From Bacilli bacterium (GTDB lineage Bacteria; Bacillota_I; Bacilli_A; RFN20; CAG-826), in assembly GCA_016296285.1 (NCBI GenBank), contig JAEDJP010000026.1, forward strand, positions 1-13,603: a DNA stretch of 13,603 nt, given 5' to 3'. Under the pieces are notes generated by a model. The model did not search any database. It was not told where the DNA came from and saw only the letters and a list, made by a program, of their open reading frames with translations. Position numbers and translations under genes: made by a program. The stretch's first letter is position 1, and every line of letters begins with the position of its first letter. This document shows, piece by piece, positions 1 to 7,248 of this stretch.

Positions 1-715
1 CAAGATAGTCCTTGTTTTCTTTTTCGAATGCCTTTTCTTCCCCAACGATGCGGGCGGCTTCCGCCTTCAAAGGCTCAAGGGGCTCCTTGTTCTTGCGGGC
101 AAGGGCCATCTTCTCGGCGAGGGCCGCCTTCGCGTCGCGGAAGGAAGCGAGCTTGTCTTCGTAGCCGTTGAGCGGCATGGAAGCCTTGGCTTTCGCGTCC
201 GCGATCGCGTTGTCGCGGGCGGAACGGGCATTCATGTAGGCCGTGAGGGCGGGGGCGATCAAATCGTCGTAATACCGCTTCAGCATGTCCTTGTTGATCA
301 TCATCGTCTCGGTGATTTGCTTCCCGATGCGGACGATGGGGTTGAGGGACGAAAGCGGGTCTTGGAAGATCATGCCGATCTTCTTGCCACGGAGGCGCTG
401 GAACTCAGCCTCGCTCGCCTTGGTCAAATCGATGCCGTTATAGAGGATCGATCCGCCTTCGATGATGGCGTTCGGGGTAAGGATACCCATGATCGCCTTG
501 GACGTGACGGATTTGCCAGAACCGGATTCTCCGACGATGCAAAGGGTTTCCCCGCGATATAGGTCGAAGGAAACGCCGCGAACCGCCTGAACTTTGCCGT
601 TGTCCGTGCGGAACGAGACGACGAGATTCTTGACTTGAAGAGCGACTTCCTGCGTCGAAAGGTCGGAGTCTTTCTCGATGAGGGCACGATCTGCCGGAGT
701 CAGTTGGATAGCCAT
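1..715 (-). CDS. oppD: Oligopeptide ABC transporter ATP-binding protein OppD, N-terminal part (cut by window edge)
   Basis: This is the cytoplasmic ATPase subunit that powers peptide-type ABC import. 238 codons are visible, and the C-terminal part lies beyond the left edge. Walker A (GESGSGKS) is at residues 62-69 and the Q-loop (IFQDPLSSLNP) is at 116-126; the latter is diagnostic of the OppD/DppD group. The signature motif and Walker B are not reached, because after about residue 143 the usual short helical region gives way to at least 95 residues rich in Ala, Lys and Glu, probably a coiled coil. ATG at 715 is chosen because an AGGAGG-type site lies 8 bases upstream, inside the end of oppC. 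The oppC stop is one base away, so translation is probably coupled. The ABC ATPase assignment is certain; peptide specificity is inferred from the neighbours. Confidence 0.93.
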   Translation of the reverse strand, partial: MAIQLTPADRALIEKDSDLSTQEVALQVKNLVVSFRTDNGKVQAVRGVSFDLYRGETLCIVGESGSGKSVTSKAIMGILTPNAIIEGGSILYNGIDLTKASEAEFQRLRGKKIGMIFQDPLSSLNPIVRIGKQITETMMINKDMLKRYYDDLIAPALTAYMNARSARDNAIADAKAKASMPLNGYEDKLASFRDAKAALAEKMALARKNKEPLEPLKAEAARIVGEEKAFEKENKDYL

Positions 716-716
716 A

Positions 717-2834
717 TCATTCTCCTCCTTTCAAACTGGGGTTGAAAGCGTCGCGGAGCCCGTTGCCAAAGAGGTTGAACGAGATCATGACGAGAGCCAT
801 GACGACGCTTGGGAACAAGATGAGGAAGGGGTAGTTCATCATGAAGATCTGGTTTTCGGACAGCGTGGAACCGAACCCTTCGAGACCGTTGACGAGTTTC
901 AGGTAGGAAAGGCTCGCCTCGGAGAAGATGACCGACGGGATCATCAAGACTGAGGAGGTGATGAGGGTGCCGATGGCGTTCGGAAGGATGTGGCGGAAGA
1001 TGAGCCGCGTGTCCTTCGCCCCGAGCGTGCGGGCGGCGAGAATGTATTCGCGATCCTTGAATCGGTAGAATTGCGTTCGCGTAAGCGATGCGGTGCCTAA
1101 CCATCCCGTGGCGCACAAGGCGATGCCGACCATCAACATGATGGGGAAGCCGTCGGGTCGGTTGATGAGGATCAAGGTCATGACGACGACGAAGGGGATG
1201 CCCCCGAGGATTTCGCAAACGCGTTCCATGACGATGTCGACCCAACCGCCGAAATAGCCGGAAACGGCACCCCAAATGAGGCCGATCGTGAGGTTGATGG
1301 CGGTGGTGACGATGCCAAGGATGAGCGAGAAGCGCAAACCGTTAAAGACCAGTTTGAACATATCGCGGCCGAGGTCATCGGTGCCAAAGAGGAAGATGGG
1401 CATCGAATCGTAACCGTATTCGCGGTAGCGCGAGATCATGCCCGAGAAGCTGACGGTGCGGAGGGAACCGGCGCCGACGGATTTCCCGATCAAGGGATAC
1501 TCGTCGGTGATTTGGAGGGGGCAATGTTCCACGCCGTCTTCGGTGAGGTGGACGCCCGCGACGAAACGATCGACCTCGTCTTGCTTGCGGGAACTCGCGA
1601 GGAAGTCGGGGATGGAATAATCGAAGGTCATCCAGCCCTTTTCCCCGTAGACGCGCAGGTTGTCGATCGTGAAGTCGGTCTTCATGTAGTTCCCAAACGC
1701 GGCTTCGTAGGTGTCATAAGTGAAGCTGCCGGTGATATAGTCGGCATGGAACACGGCGAGGTTGCCGCTAGAACGATAAGCGTAATCCTGCTGTTCCTTG
1801 TCCCCGGCGCGCAAGAGGGTGGAGTTGGCATCCAAGCAAGCGAGCTTGGCCATCTTCCCTTTCTCGGCATCCGTCACGGGGCGAACGCCATCACGCGGAT
1901 CGATGATGAGGGACTTCATGATGGCGGCGGATTGGTGGCCGGCGCCGCCTTTCAAGACGATGCTGAAATAGCCGGAGACCGTCCCCGCATCCGCGATGGA
2001 AAGGCCGGAAGCGATGCTCGGATAATCCGAAAGGGAGAACGTGTAAACGGTATTTCCGTCCGTTCCCTGCGTGGAATTCGGCTCGATGACGATCGTTTGA
2101 TAGTTGCTCGAATCCGTCATCGGGGCATAGGAGAAAGCGAAGGAATAATCCCCTTGATGGCCGTATGGGAAATCCTCGAATTGCGCGGCATCCCCCATGG
2201 TTACCTCAAAGGCATATTCATAAGAGCCGACGAGATAATTGGCGACCGGGGTGCGAAGATAGATGTCGCTTTGCTGCCCGGCGGGCATCGAGAAGCAGAC
2301 ATAACCGCCCCTGGCATACGAGGTCGGCGCGCCATCGAGCTTCTTCTCACCGACTTTGGAGTAAGCGATGTCCCCGACAATCGCTTGGGGATTCAGCGCG
2401 GAATTCTCCGTTTGGGCGGGGGAACCGGCATAGGTGCCATCCGCGTCATAGGCTTCCCAATCGAAATTGATGGGGATGTTCTTGTATTCGGTCGTGCCGT
2501 CCCAGAATCCCGTGCCGGGGGCGAAGAGTTTCGGCTGAAGCTTGGTTTGTTTCGCCATGTAGGGTTGGGTGGTATCGAGGCTGTTCGTGTCGATAATCGG
2601 GACGAAAATCGCCATGAGGGCGATGGTGCCGAGGATGATGGCGCCCGCGACGGAAGATTTGTTCTTGGAGAACCGACGGAGGGCGTCCTTGAAGAACGTC
2701 GTCGGCTTCGATTTCATCTTTTCGTCGGAAAGTTTGGTGTCGTATTGGCTTAAGGCGAAATCCTTTTCCTCGAAGGAAATGGTATGTTCCACGTTCTTTG
2801 AATCGCGGTAGGTGAAGTTCATGTTCGGTTCCAT
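717..2834 (-). CDS. oppC: Oligopeptide ABC transporter permease OppC with a ~400-residue extracytoplasmic insert
   Basis: This is the inner-membrane permease subunit of the opp importer. It has 705 residues, against about 300 for usual OppC. Residues 1-60 are cytoplasmic and polar, and the first membrane helix is about 62-82. Residues 83-480 are an extra, mostly beta-rich extracytoplasmic region. The normal OppC core then resumes with FGTDDLGRDMF at 483-493, several membrane helices from 502 on, and an EAA loop (AARTLGAKDTRLIFRHILPN) at 600-619 that contacts the ATPase. The gene starts 2 bases after the oppB stop with no strong Shine-Dalgarno, which suggests coupling to oppB; Met5 is a possible alternative start. 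The insert has aromatic-rich strands (about 176-215 and 287-315) that look like a beta-sandwich, but its fold is not identified. The permease assignment is firm; the insert's function is unknown. Confidence 0.94.
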   Translation of the reverse strand: MEPNMNFTYRDSKNVEHTISFEEKDFALSQYDTKLSDEKMKSKPTTFFKDALRRFSKNKSSVAGAIILGTIALMAIFVPIIDTNSLDTTQPYMAKQTKLQPKLFAPGTGFWDGTTEYKNIPINFDWEAYDADGTYAGSPAQTENSALNPQAIVGDIAYSKVGEKKLDGAPTSYARGGYVCFSMPAGQQSDIYLRTPVANYLVGSYEYAFEVTMGDAAQFEDFPYGHQGDYSFAFSYAPMTDSSNYQTIVIEPNSTQGTDGNTVYTFSLSDYPSIASGLSIADAGTVSGYFSIVLKGGAGHQSAAIMKSLIIDPRDGVRPVTDAEKGKMAKLACLDANSTLLRAGDKEQQDYAYRSSGNLAVFHADYITGSFTYDTYEAAFGNYMKTDFTIDNLRVYGEKGWMTFDYSIPDFLASSRKQDEVDRFVAGVHLTEDGVEHCPLQITDEYPLIGKSVGAGSLRTVSFSGMISRYREYGYDSMPIFLFGTDDLGRDMFKLVFNGLRFSLILGIVTTAINLTIGLIWGAVSGYFGGWVDIVMERVCEILGGIPFVVVMTLILINRPDGFPIMLMVGIALCATGWLGTASLTRTQFYRFKDREYILAARTLGAKDTRLIFRHILPNAIGTLITSSVLMIPSVIFSEASLSYLKLVNGLEGFGSTLSENQIFMMNYPFLILFPSVVMALVMISFNLFGNGLRDAFNPSLKGGE
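721..730 (-). promoter_or_regulatory. Ribosome binding site of oppD, inside the oppC stop region
   Basis: On the minus strand the sequence AAGGAGGAGA encodes the last residues of OppC (Lys-Gly-Gly-Glu) and also serves as the oppD Shine-Dalgarno. It lies about 8 bases before ATG and fixes the oppD start at 715. Confidence 0.8.
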
Positions 2835-2836
2835 GG

Positions 2837-3886
2837 TTATTTCTTCGCCCCCATTCGAATGCGCGGATCGATGAATCCGTAAGAAAGATCAAGGAAGACG
2901 CCGGACACGAGGCCGATGACGGTGTAAAGGGCCATGTCCGCCATCAAGACGTTGTAGTCGCGGTTGTTGATCGCGTCGATGTAGAGGCGGCCAACGCCGG
3001 GAATGCCATAGAGAGACTCGAGAATCATGGAGCCGCCGAGGAGGCCAATGATCTCGGAAAGAATCGAGGGGAGGATGGGAACCATCGCGTTTTTGAGCGC
3101 GTGGCGCGTGATGGATTGGCTCTTTGTGAGGCCTTTCGTTCGCGCAAGGAGAAGGAAGTCACTCGACATGACCTCGGTGAGCTCCGCGCGGGTGAAACGG
3201 CAATAGCCGCAAATGGATCCGAAGGAAAGGGCCATGGTGGGGATGATGTAGCCAAGGACTCGCGTTTGCATCGGCGCGGAGGAGGAAGGCCACTGGCTCG
3301 GCAAGACGCCCAAGCGATAGGAGAAAACGTAAAGGAGGAGGTTGATGACGATGAAGGACGGGACGGAGATGAAGATCATGACCAAGGTCGAGATGATGTG
3401 GTCGGTCATCTTGTTCTTCTTCAACGCGGCCCAAATGCCGAGGGCAAGGCCGGAAGGAACGGAAATGAGGACCGGCCAGATATTGATCCGGACGGTGGTC
3501 CAAAGACGGGAAGAATTCCAGCCCGTGCCGACGATGATTTTCATCGCGTCGACGTTCGGCTCGATCTTGATGGAAGTGCCCCAGTTACCGGAGAAAAGGC
3601 CGGAGACCCATGCGCCGAATTGGCGGAAAAGGGATTCCTGGTAGAAATAATAGAAACCATTGCGATCGCCGCCGGACCAGAGAAGCTCGCCCCATTCCGG
3701 GTGCGGTTCGCCGGCGTAACGCACGTAGCCAAGGTCGGCTTGGTGCAAATAGTAAATAAGTTGTGTCTCGTTCGTACCGATCATCTTGGGGAAGGGCTGG
3801 ATTTTGACGAGAAAGAACGTCAAGGTCAAGATGATCGCGGTCGTGCAGAGAGCCAAGAAAATTCTTTGTACGGAATAGCGAAACAT
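2837..3886 (-). CDS. oppB: Oligopeptide ABC transporter permease OppB
   Basis: This is the second membrane permease of the importer and pairs with OppC to form the channel. The 349-residue length is close to the family norm of 305-340. Membrane helix 1 is at residues 8-27. An extracytoplasmic stretch with many aromatic residues spans about 30-130, somewhat longer than usual. The core helices run from about 135 to 335. The EAA loop (LLLARTKGLTKSQSITRHALKNAMVP) is at 245-270, and the family C-terminus (GFIDPRIRMG) is at 337-346. The start at 3886 is supported by an AGGAGG site 5 bases upstream (3891-3898). The gene lies 157 bases after oppA, with two hairpins in between, and directly abuts oppC. 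Confidence 0.95.
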   Translation of the reverse strand: MFRYSVQRIFLALCTTAIILTLTFFLVKIQPFPKMIGTNETQLIYYLHQADLGYVRYAGEPHPEWGELLWSGGDRNGFYYFYQESLFRQFGAWVSGLFSGNWGTSIKIEPNVDAMKIIVGTGWNSSRLWTTVRINIWPVLISVPSGLALGIWAALKKNKMTDHIISTLVMIFISVPSFIVINLLLYVFSYRLGVLPSQWPSSSAPMQTRVLGYIIPTMALSFGSICGYCRFTRAELTEVMSSDFLLLARTKGLTKSQSITRHALKNAMVPILPSILSEIIGLLGGSMILESLYGIPGVGRLYIDAINNRDYNVLMADMALYTVIGLVSGVFLDLSYGFIDPRIRMGAKK

Positions 3887-3890
3887 ACAA

Positions 3891-3898
3891 CCTCCTTT
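3891..3898 (-). promoter_or_regulatory. Strong ribosome binding site of oppB
   Basis: The minus strand reads GAAAGGAGGTTGT before ATG, a near-perfect Shine-Dalgarno with about 5 bases of spacing. A strong site here suggests oppB is initiated independently of oppA translation. Confidence 0.8.
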
Positions 3899-3947
3899 CT
3901 ATTATCGTGATGAATACATTTTACCGAATGTTGCGCGCACGTGCACG

Positions 3948-3985
3948 CTCTAGTGAAAGGCCATTCGGCCTCCCTTTCATTAGAG
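3948..3985 (-). terminator. Second intercistronic hairpin between oppA and oppB
   Basis: Arms CTCTAGTGAAAGG (3948-3960) and CCTTTCATTAGAG (3973-3985) pair over 13 positions with one mismatch or wobble, and an inner GGCC/GGCC pairing closes around ATTC. It directly abuts the first hairpin. The minus-strand transcript has no clean U-run after it. It may therefore protect the oppA mRNA 3' end or attenuate oppBCD rather than act as a full terminator. Confidence 0.6.
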
Positions 3986-4016
3986 AAGCAGCACCGAGAA
4001 AATCCCGGTGCTGCTT
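3986..4016 (-). terminator. First hairpin downstream of oppA (attenuator or weak terminator)
   Basis: A perfect inverted repeat, AAGCAGCACCG (3986-3996) and CGGTGCTGCTT (4006-4016), has a 9-base loop and begins 27 bases after the oppA stop. On the minus strand it is followed by TCTCTAATG, not a long U-run, so only partial termination is likely. Such hairpins after a binding-protein gene commonly keep binding protein above permease in amount. Confidence 0.65.
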
Positions 4017-4043
4017 TCGCGTTGTTTTTCGACGAACCGATGA

Positions 4044-6686
4044 TTAGGCGGCGGGCAGGACGCAACGAGTGTAAGCACTCTTCATACCGCCGAAGACGCC
4101 TTGGATCGTCTGGTAGTAGTCGACGCCGAAGACGGGGACGGAGCCATAGGCGATGACATTCGCGGCGAGAGCGCCAACGAGTTTGATCGAGAAGTGGCCG
4201 TTCTCTTCCCAGACGACGTCGGTGACGCACTGCGCTTCCTCGGTGTCGAGGTAGCAGAAGGAAGTGCCATCCGGATAGGCTTCGAAGTAGTCGGTGTACT
4301 TAGCCGCGTCGGTGGTGCCGAAGATGTCGGCGAGCTCGACGACGAGGCCATCGAAATTCTGGACCGAGATGGTGCCTTCGATGGTGACGGTGTCCGCGGT
4401 CGGGACGACAGAGGAGACCTGGACCTCAACAGCGTCGATCGGAGCGCCGGTTTCGTCGAGGATGATACCGGCATCGGCCGCATCCCAAAGGGTGTCGAAG
4501 GACCAGCGATAGCCATCGTGGACCAAGGCGGATTCATCCTCGGCGACGACGGAGGTGTCGGCGCCCCAGTTGAGGGTGAAGCCGGAGGAGTTGGAAGACT
4601 TGAGGACTTCCATGAAGTTGAGCGGGTCGAGGGTGTTGCCGCTGATGGAGCCGAAGCCGAGGTCGAACTGACCAACCATCAAGTGGTCGTAGTAGACGTC
4701 GATCCATTCGTTGACGGCGTTCTGGATGACATTCAAGCGAACGGGGAGGCCGAGGGATTCAGCCGCGGCGTCGAAGGCGGACTTGAAGTAACCGCCGATG
4801 AGAGCGCCCTCGCTCTGGATCATGTTCGGATACATCCACCAGATTTCGATGTCGATCGAAGGAGTGGTCTCTTGGATGCTGCCTTCATCCAAGAGCTCTT
4901 CGATGGCGACCTTGAAGGCTTCGGTGGCCAAGGAGAGGCTGTAGCCGGCGGTATCCAGGGTGTCGCCCCAGAAATCCTGGAGAGCGGCTTTGTGAGCGGC
5001 TGTGCTGTTATAGGATTCACCGGTCTCCGGGTTGGACATGTAGTCGTTGGAGAAGTAGTTCACGGAAGGCGTGCAGCCGAATTTGGAAGCGAAGGTCGCG
5101 CGGTCGATGGAATAGAAGAGGCCGCGGATGAAGTTGTCGTTCGACATCCAGGGTTTGACTTTCCAGTAGTCCGCCTTCACGGTTTGGGCTTGGGTGCCTT
5201 CTTCGCCGAAGAGATATTCCCAGGTTTCTTCGTCGCAGGTGTTGAGGTTGAGTTTGAAGACGGAGTCGCCGGGGATGACGTTGGCGCGCGGATCGGAGGA
5301 GTACTGTTCAAGGTAGTCGCTCGGGATGCCGGCGGCATCGAGGTTGCCGTTCAAGAATTCCTTGAAGGCGATGTTCTTATCGGTGGCGTAGCCAGGGAGG
5401 ATCGTCTGGTGGATGCCGCCGATGCGATAGAGGTTCGGGTTTTCCTTGCGTTCCCACCACTCATCGTTCCTCTTGAAGGTGATGAGCTTCTCGGATTCCC
5501 AGGACTCGATCATGTACGGCCCAAGGCTCAAGAAGTTGTCGATCGGGCTGGTGGACTTGTCTTTGCTGTAGCCACCGAGGTTCTCGATGCCGACGAGATT
5601 CACGAAATCGGCAGGGATCGGCTGATAAAGGCCGCTGGACATCGAATACATCGCATAGAAACGGTTGACCGGGGTCTGGAAGGTGAATTCGAGGTAGTCG
5701 CCTTTCTCGTCGGTGCCGCTCGCGATGCCGGACTTGGCGAAATAGTATTCCGCTGTTTCGTGGGTGGTAACACCCTTCTCGCCGATGGCTTGGGTAACCG
5801 CGTAGTAGTTTGCAAGGCCAGCGATCGCGCCTTTGCCGGTCTTTTTGGCGAGCTCAGCGCCACGATAGAGGCCGTTGGCGCCGTTAAGCAACATCTTGAA
5901 AGCGGTGACGTAGTCTTCCAAGGTGACATAGCGACCGTCATACGCAGCGCGATTCGAGAGGGTCGACGCGGTGCGATACGAAACGCCGCCCGTTTCGCCG
6001 GTGCGAACGTGCATACGCCAAGTGGTGTGCAATTCTTCGGCGGTCGGATTCGCGACGATGGAGCCGTCGCTCAAGACGGGGAGCATGTGATCATCCGTGG
6101 AAAGGACACCATACCATTCATACCCGGTCTTTTCTGCGTTCAGCTTGGTTCCGAAATAGCTGGTCATCGCGTTGGCAGCAAGGTCGGCAACCTCCGAGCC
6201 ATCGTTATTCCAAGCGTTCAAGGACGCGGGGTCGGACGCGGACCAGGTGTGATAGTAATTCTGGTACTTGTCGTTCGTCTCGCCTTCGAGCTTCACGCCT
6301 TCCTTGATGTAGCCATCGCGGATGGTCGAGAAGCCGTAGTTCGTGACATAGTTCGTCGTGCCTTTGACGATACGCGGGTTCATCATTTGATAGCCGGAGT
6401 TCTCATAAAGAGGAAGGCCGGTGATCGCGTTGTCGACCGCGTACTTCTCGAGTTTGCCGAGGATCTCGGTTCTCTCGGCGTAGGATTTGTCGATGTACTG
6501 ATGCGCGCCAGAGGCAATCGGGAGCAATTCTTCTTTAGAAGTGGATTCAGAAGGATTGTCAACGCTGGAGCTGACATCACCACCGGTACTCGACGACTCG
6601 GTTGGGGTGCCACCACCGCAAGACGCAAGGGCTAAGGCAATAGCGCCAAACGCCACGATGGGAGCGATGATTTTTTTATTTCTCAT
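4044..6686 (-). CDS. oppA: Oligopeptide-type substrate-binding lipoprotein OppA (SBP_bac_5 family), enlarged
   Basis: This membrane-anchored receptor captures ligand outside the cell and delivers it to OppBC. It has 880 residues, against about 540 for classical OppA. A lipoprotein signal peptide (basic MRNKK, hydrophobic core) ends in lipobox LASC with Cys23 as the lipidated residue, followed by a Gly/Ser/Thr-rich linker. Family hallmarks are SLGPYMIESWESEKLITFKRN near residue 387, with DEWW following, and a late segment, GQFDLGFGSISGNTLDPLNF, near 670-690. From about residue 745 the chain continues with a beta-rich domain absent from classical members. The start at 6686 is chosen over the longer upstream frame (6752) because the shorter form gives a clean signal peptide and an AAGGAGAG site 6 bases upstream. 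Peptide is the default ligand; oligosaccharides are known for some family members. Confidence 0.93.
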   Translation of the reverse strand: MRNKKIIAPIVAFGAIALALASCGGGTPTESSSTGGDVSSSVDNPSESTSKEELLPIASGAHQYIDKSYAERTEILGKLEKYAVDNAITGLPLYENSGYQMMNPRIVKGTTNYVTNYGFSTIRDGYIKEGVKLEGETNDKYQNYYHTWSASDPASLNAWNNDGSEVADLAANAMTSYFGTKLNAEKTGYEWYGVLSTDDHMLPVLSDGSIVANPTAEELHTTWRMHVRTGETGGVSYRTASTLSNRAAYDGRYVTLEDYVTAFKMLLNGANGLYRGAELAKKTGKGAIAGLANYYAVTQAIGEKGVTTHETAEYYFAKSGIASGTDEKGDYLEFTFQTPVNRFYAMYSMSSGLYQPIPADFVNLVGIENLGGYSKDKSTSPIDNFLSLGPYMIESWESEKLITFKRNDEWWERKENPNLYRIGGIHQTILPGYATDKNIAFKEFLNGNLDAAGIPSDYLEQYSSDPRANVIPGDSVFKLNLNTCDEETWEYLFGEEGTQAQTVKADYWKVKPWMSNDNFIRGLFYSIDRATFASKFGCTPSVNYFSNDYMSNPETGESYNSTAAHKAALQDFWGDTLDTAGYSLSLATEAFKVAIEELLDEGSIQETTPSIDIEIWWMYPNMIQSEGALIGGYFKSAFDAAAESLGLPVRLNVIQNAVNEWIDVYYDHLMVGQFDLGFGSISGNTLDPLNFMEVLKSSNSSGFTLNWGADTSVVAEDESALVHDGYRWSFDTLWDAADAGIILDETGAPIDAVEVQVSSVVPTADTVTIEGTISVQNFDGLVVELADIFGTTDAAKYTDYFEAYPDGTSFCYLDTEEAQCVTDVVWEENGHFSIKLVGALAANVIAYGSVPVFGVDYYQTIQGVFGGMKSAYTRCVLPAA

Positions 6687-6711
6687 ATTTCTCTCCTTTC
6701 GGGATGGCTTA

Positions 6712-6739
6712 AGTAAAAAGGCAAAACAAAAAAGGTCAA
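6712..6739 (-). promoter_or_regulatory. Candidate promoter of the opp operon
   Basis: On the minus strand TTGACC (6734-6739) is followed after 16 bases by TTTACT (6712-6717), giving 5/6 and 4/6 matches to sigma-A boxes. It would yield a short leader before the oppA ribosome site. The spacer is T-rich. Support is from pattern only. Confidence 0.4.
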
Positions 6740-6761
6740 GAGAAATTTTCATCTTCTTTCA

Positions 6762-6775
6762 TGAAAACGCTTCTA
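6762..6775. promoter_or_regulatory. cre-like catabolite-response element upstream of oppA
   Basis: TGAAAACGCTTCTA matches the CcpA consensus TGWNANCGNTNWCA at all but two defined positions, including the central CG. It lies about 23 bases upstream of the candidate -35 box of oppA and overlaps the stop codon of the preceding gene. Whether this organism has CcpA cannot be seen here. Confidence 0.35.
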
Positions 6776-7162
6776 CCGTGTCAAGCCGTCTATTATTAAA
6801 CCCGCTGCGATGAGCAAAAGCGCCAGAATAAGCCAAATCCAAATGAAAATTCCCTCTTTTTTCCGCTTGGCTTTTTTCCCTTCGGAATAGGCATAATAGT
6901 CCGGATATTTGTCCTGGGAATTCGTGTAATTTCGGTTCATGTGTTTGAAGACGGAACGGAACCCGTAGATCATAAAATCAAAGGCTCCAAAGAAAGACAA
7001 AATCGTCAATAGACCCGCGAGGGCGACAAATACGCCGCTGAAAAACAAAGCATCCGCCCAGCCCGTCAATGCATAATTTCCGCGTACGAAAAAACAAAGG
7101 CAAAAAGTTCCGATCGCGATGACGGGATAGACGATGAGGGAGACGATGATGTTTTTCTTCAT
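6773..7162 (-). CDS. Small three-segment membrane protein, DUF3899-like
   Basis: The 129-residue protein has hydrophobic segments at about residues 5-25, 37-65 and 105-124. A polar, basic, Tyr-rich loop lies between the last two (residues 72-103, including PDYYAYSEGKKAKRKK). The pattern of a GAFDFMIYGFRSVF segment, then an acidic/aromatic stretch, a Lys-rich tract and a final helix resembles Firmicutes DUF3899 proteins, whose function is not known. The family call is from memory of the pattern. The ribosome site before ATG at 7162 is weak (GAAGA). The gene sits between a terminator and the oppA promoter, so it is probably a separate short unit; some read-through into oppA is possible. Confidence 0.75.
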   Translation of the reverse strand: MKKNIIVSLIVYPVIAIGTFCLCFFVRGNYALTGWADALFFSGVFVALAGLLTILSFFGAFDFMIYGFRSVFKHMNRNYTNSQDKYPDYYAYSEGKKAKRKKEGIFIWIWLILALLLIAAGLIIDGLTR

Positions 7163-7202
7163 GAAACAAATCTTCTATGCAAACGCGCGAAAATGCAAAT
7201 TA

Positions 7203-7240
7203 AATAAAGAAAAACCCGCGCAGGGGGAACAAGCGCGGGT
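7203..7240 (-). terminator. Rho-independent terminator of the PIN-domain gene
   Basis: Stem arms ACCCGCGC (7214-7221) and GCGCGGGT (7233-7240) have an 11-base loop. On the minus strand they are followed by TTTTCTTTATTT. The stem begins 9 bases after the stop codon at 7249, a textbook arrangement that ends this transcription unit. Confidence 0.88.
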
Positions 7241-7248
7241 GAAGGCAA

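Noticed and set aside
1512..2753. A 413-codon open frame on the plus strand opposite oppC
   Set aside because: Same reason: antisense to a confident permease gene, with no ribosome site and no recognisable motif.
3101..3910. A 269-codon open frame opposite oppB
   Set aside because: Its product is a charged, low-complexity sequence rich in Asp, Glu, Arg and Gly. It is the reverse reading of a membrane-protein gene.
4101..6635. An 844-codon open frame on the plus strand opposite oppA
   Set aside because: It lies entirely antisense to a gene with a clear signal peptide, ribosome site and family motifs. Its product is a low-complexity Val/Gly/Asp/Glu/Arg-rich sequence with no domain, as expected from G/C-rich third positions on the other strand.
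6687..6752. A longer start for oppA at 6752
   Set aside because: The extra 22 residues would bury the lipoprotein signal and have no ribosome site. The start at 6686 has both.
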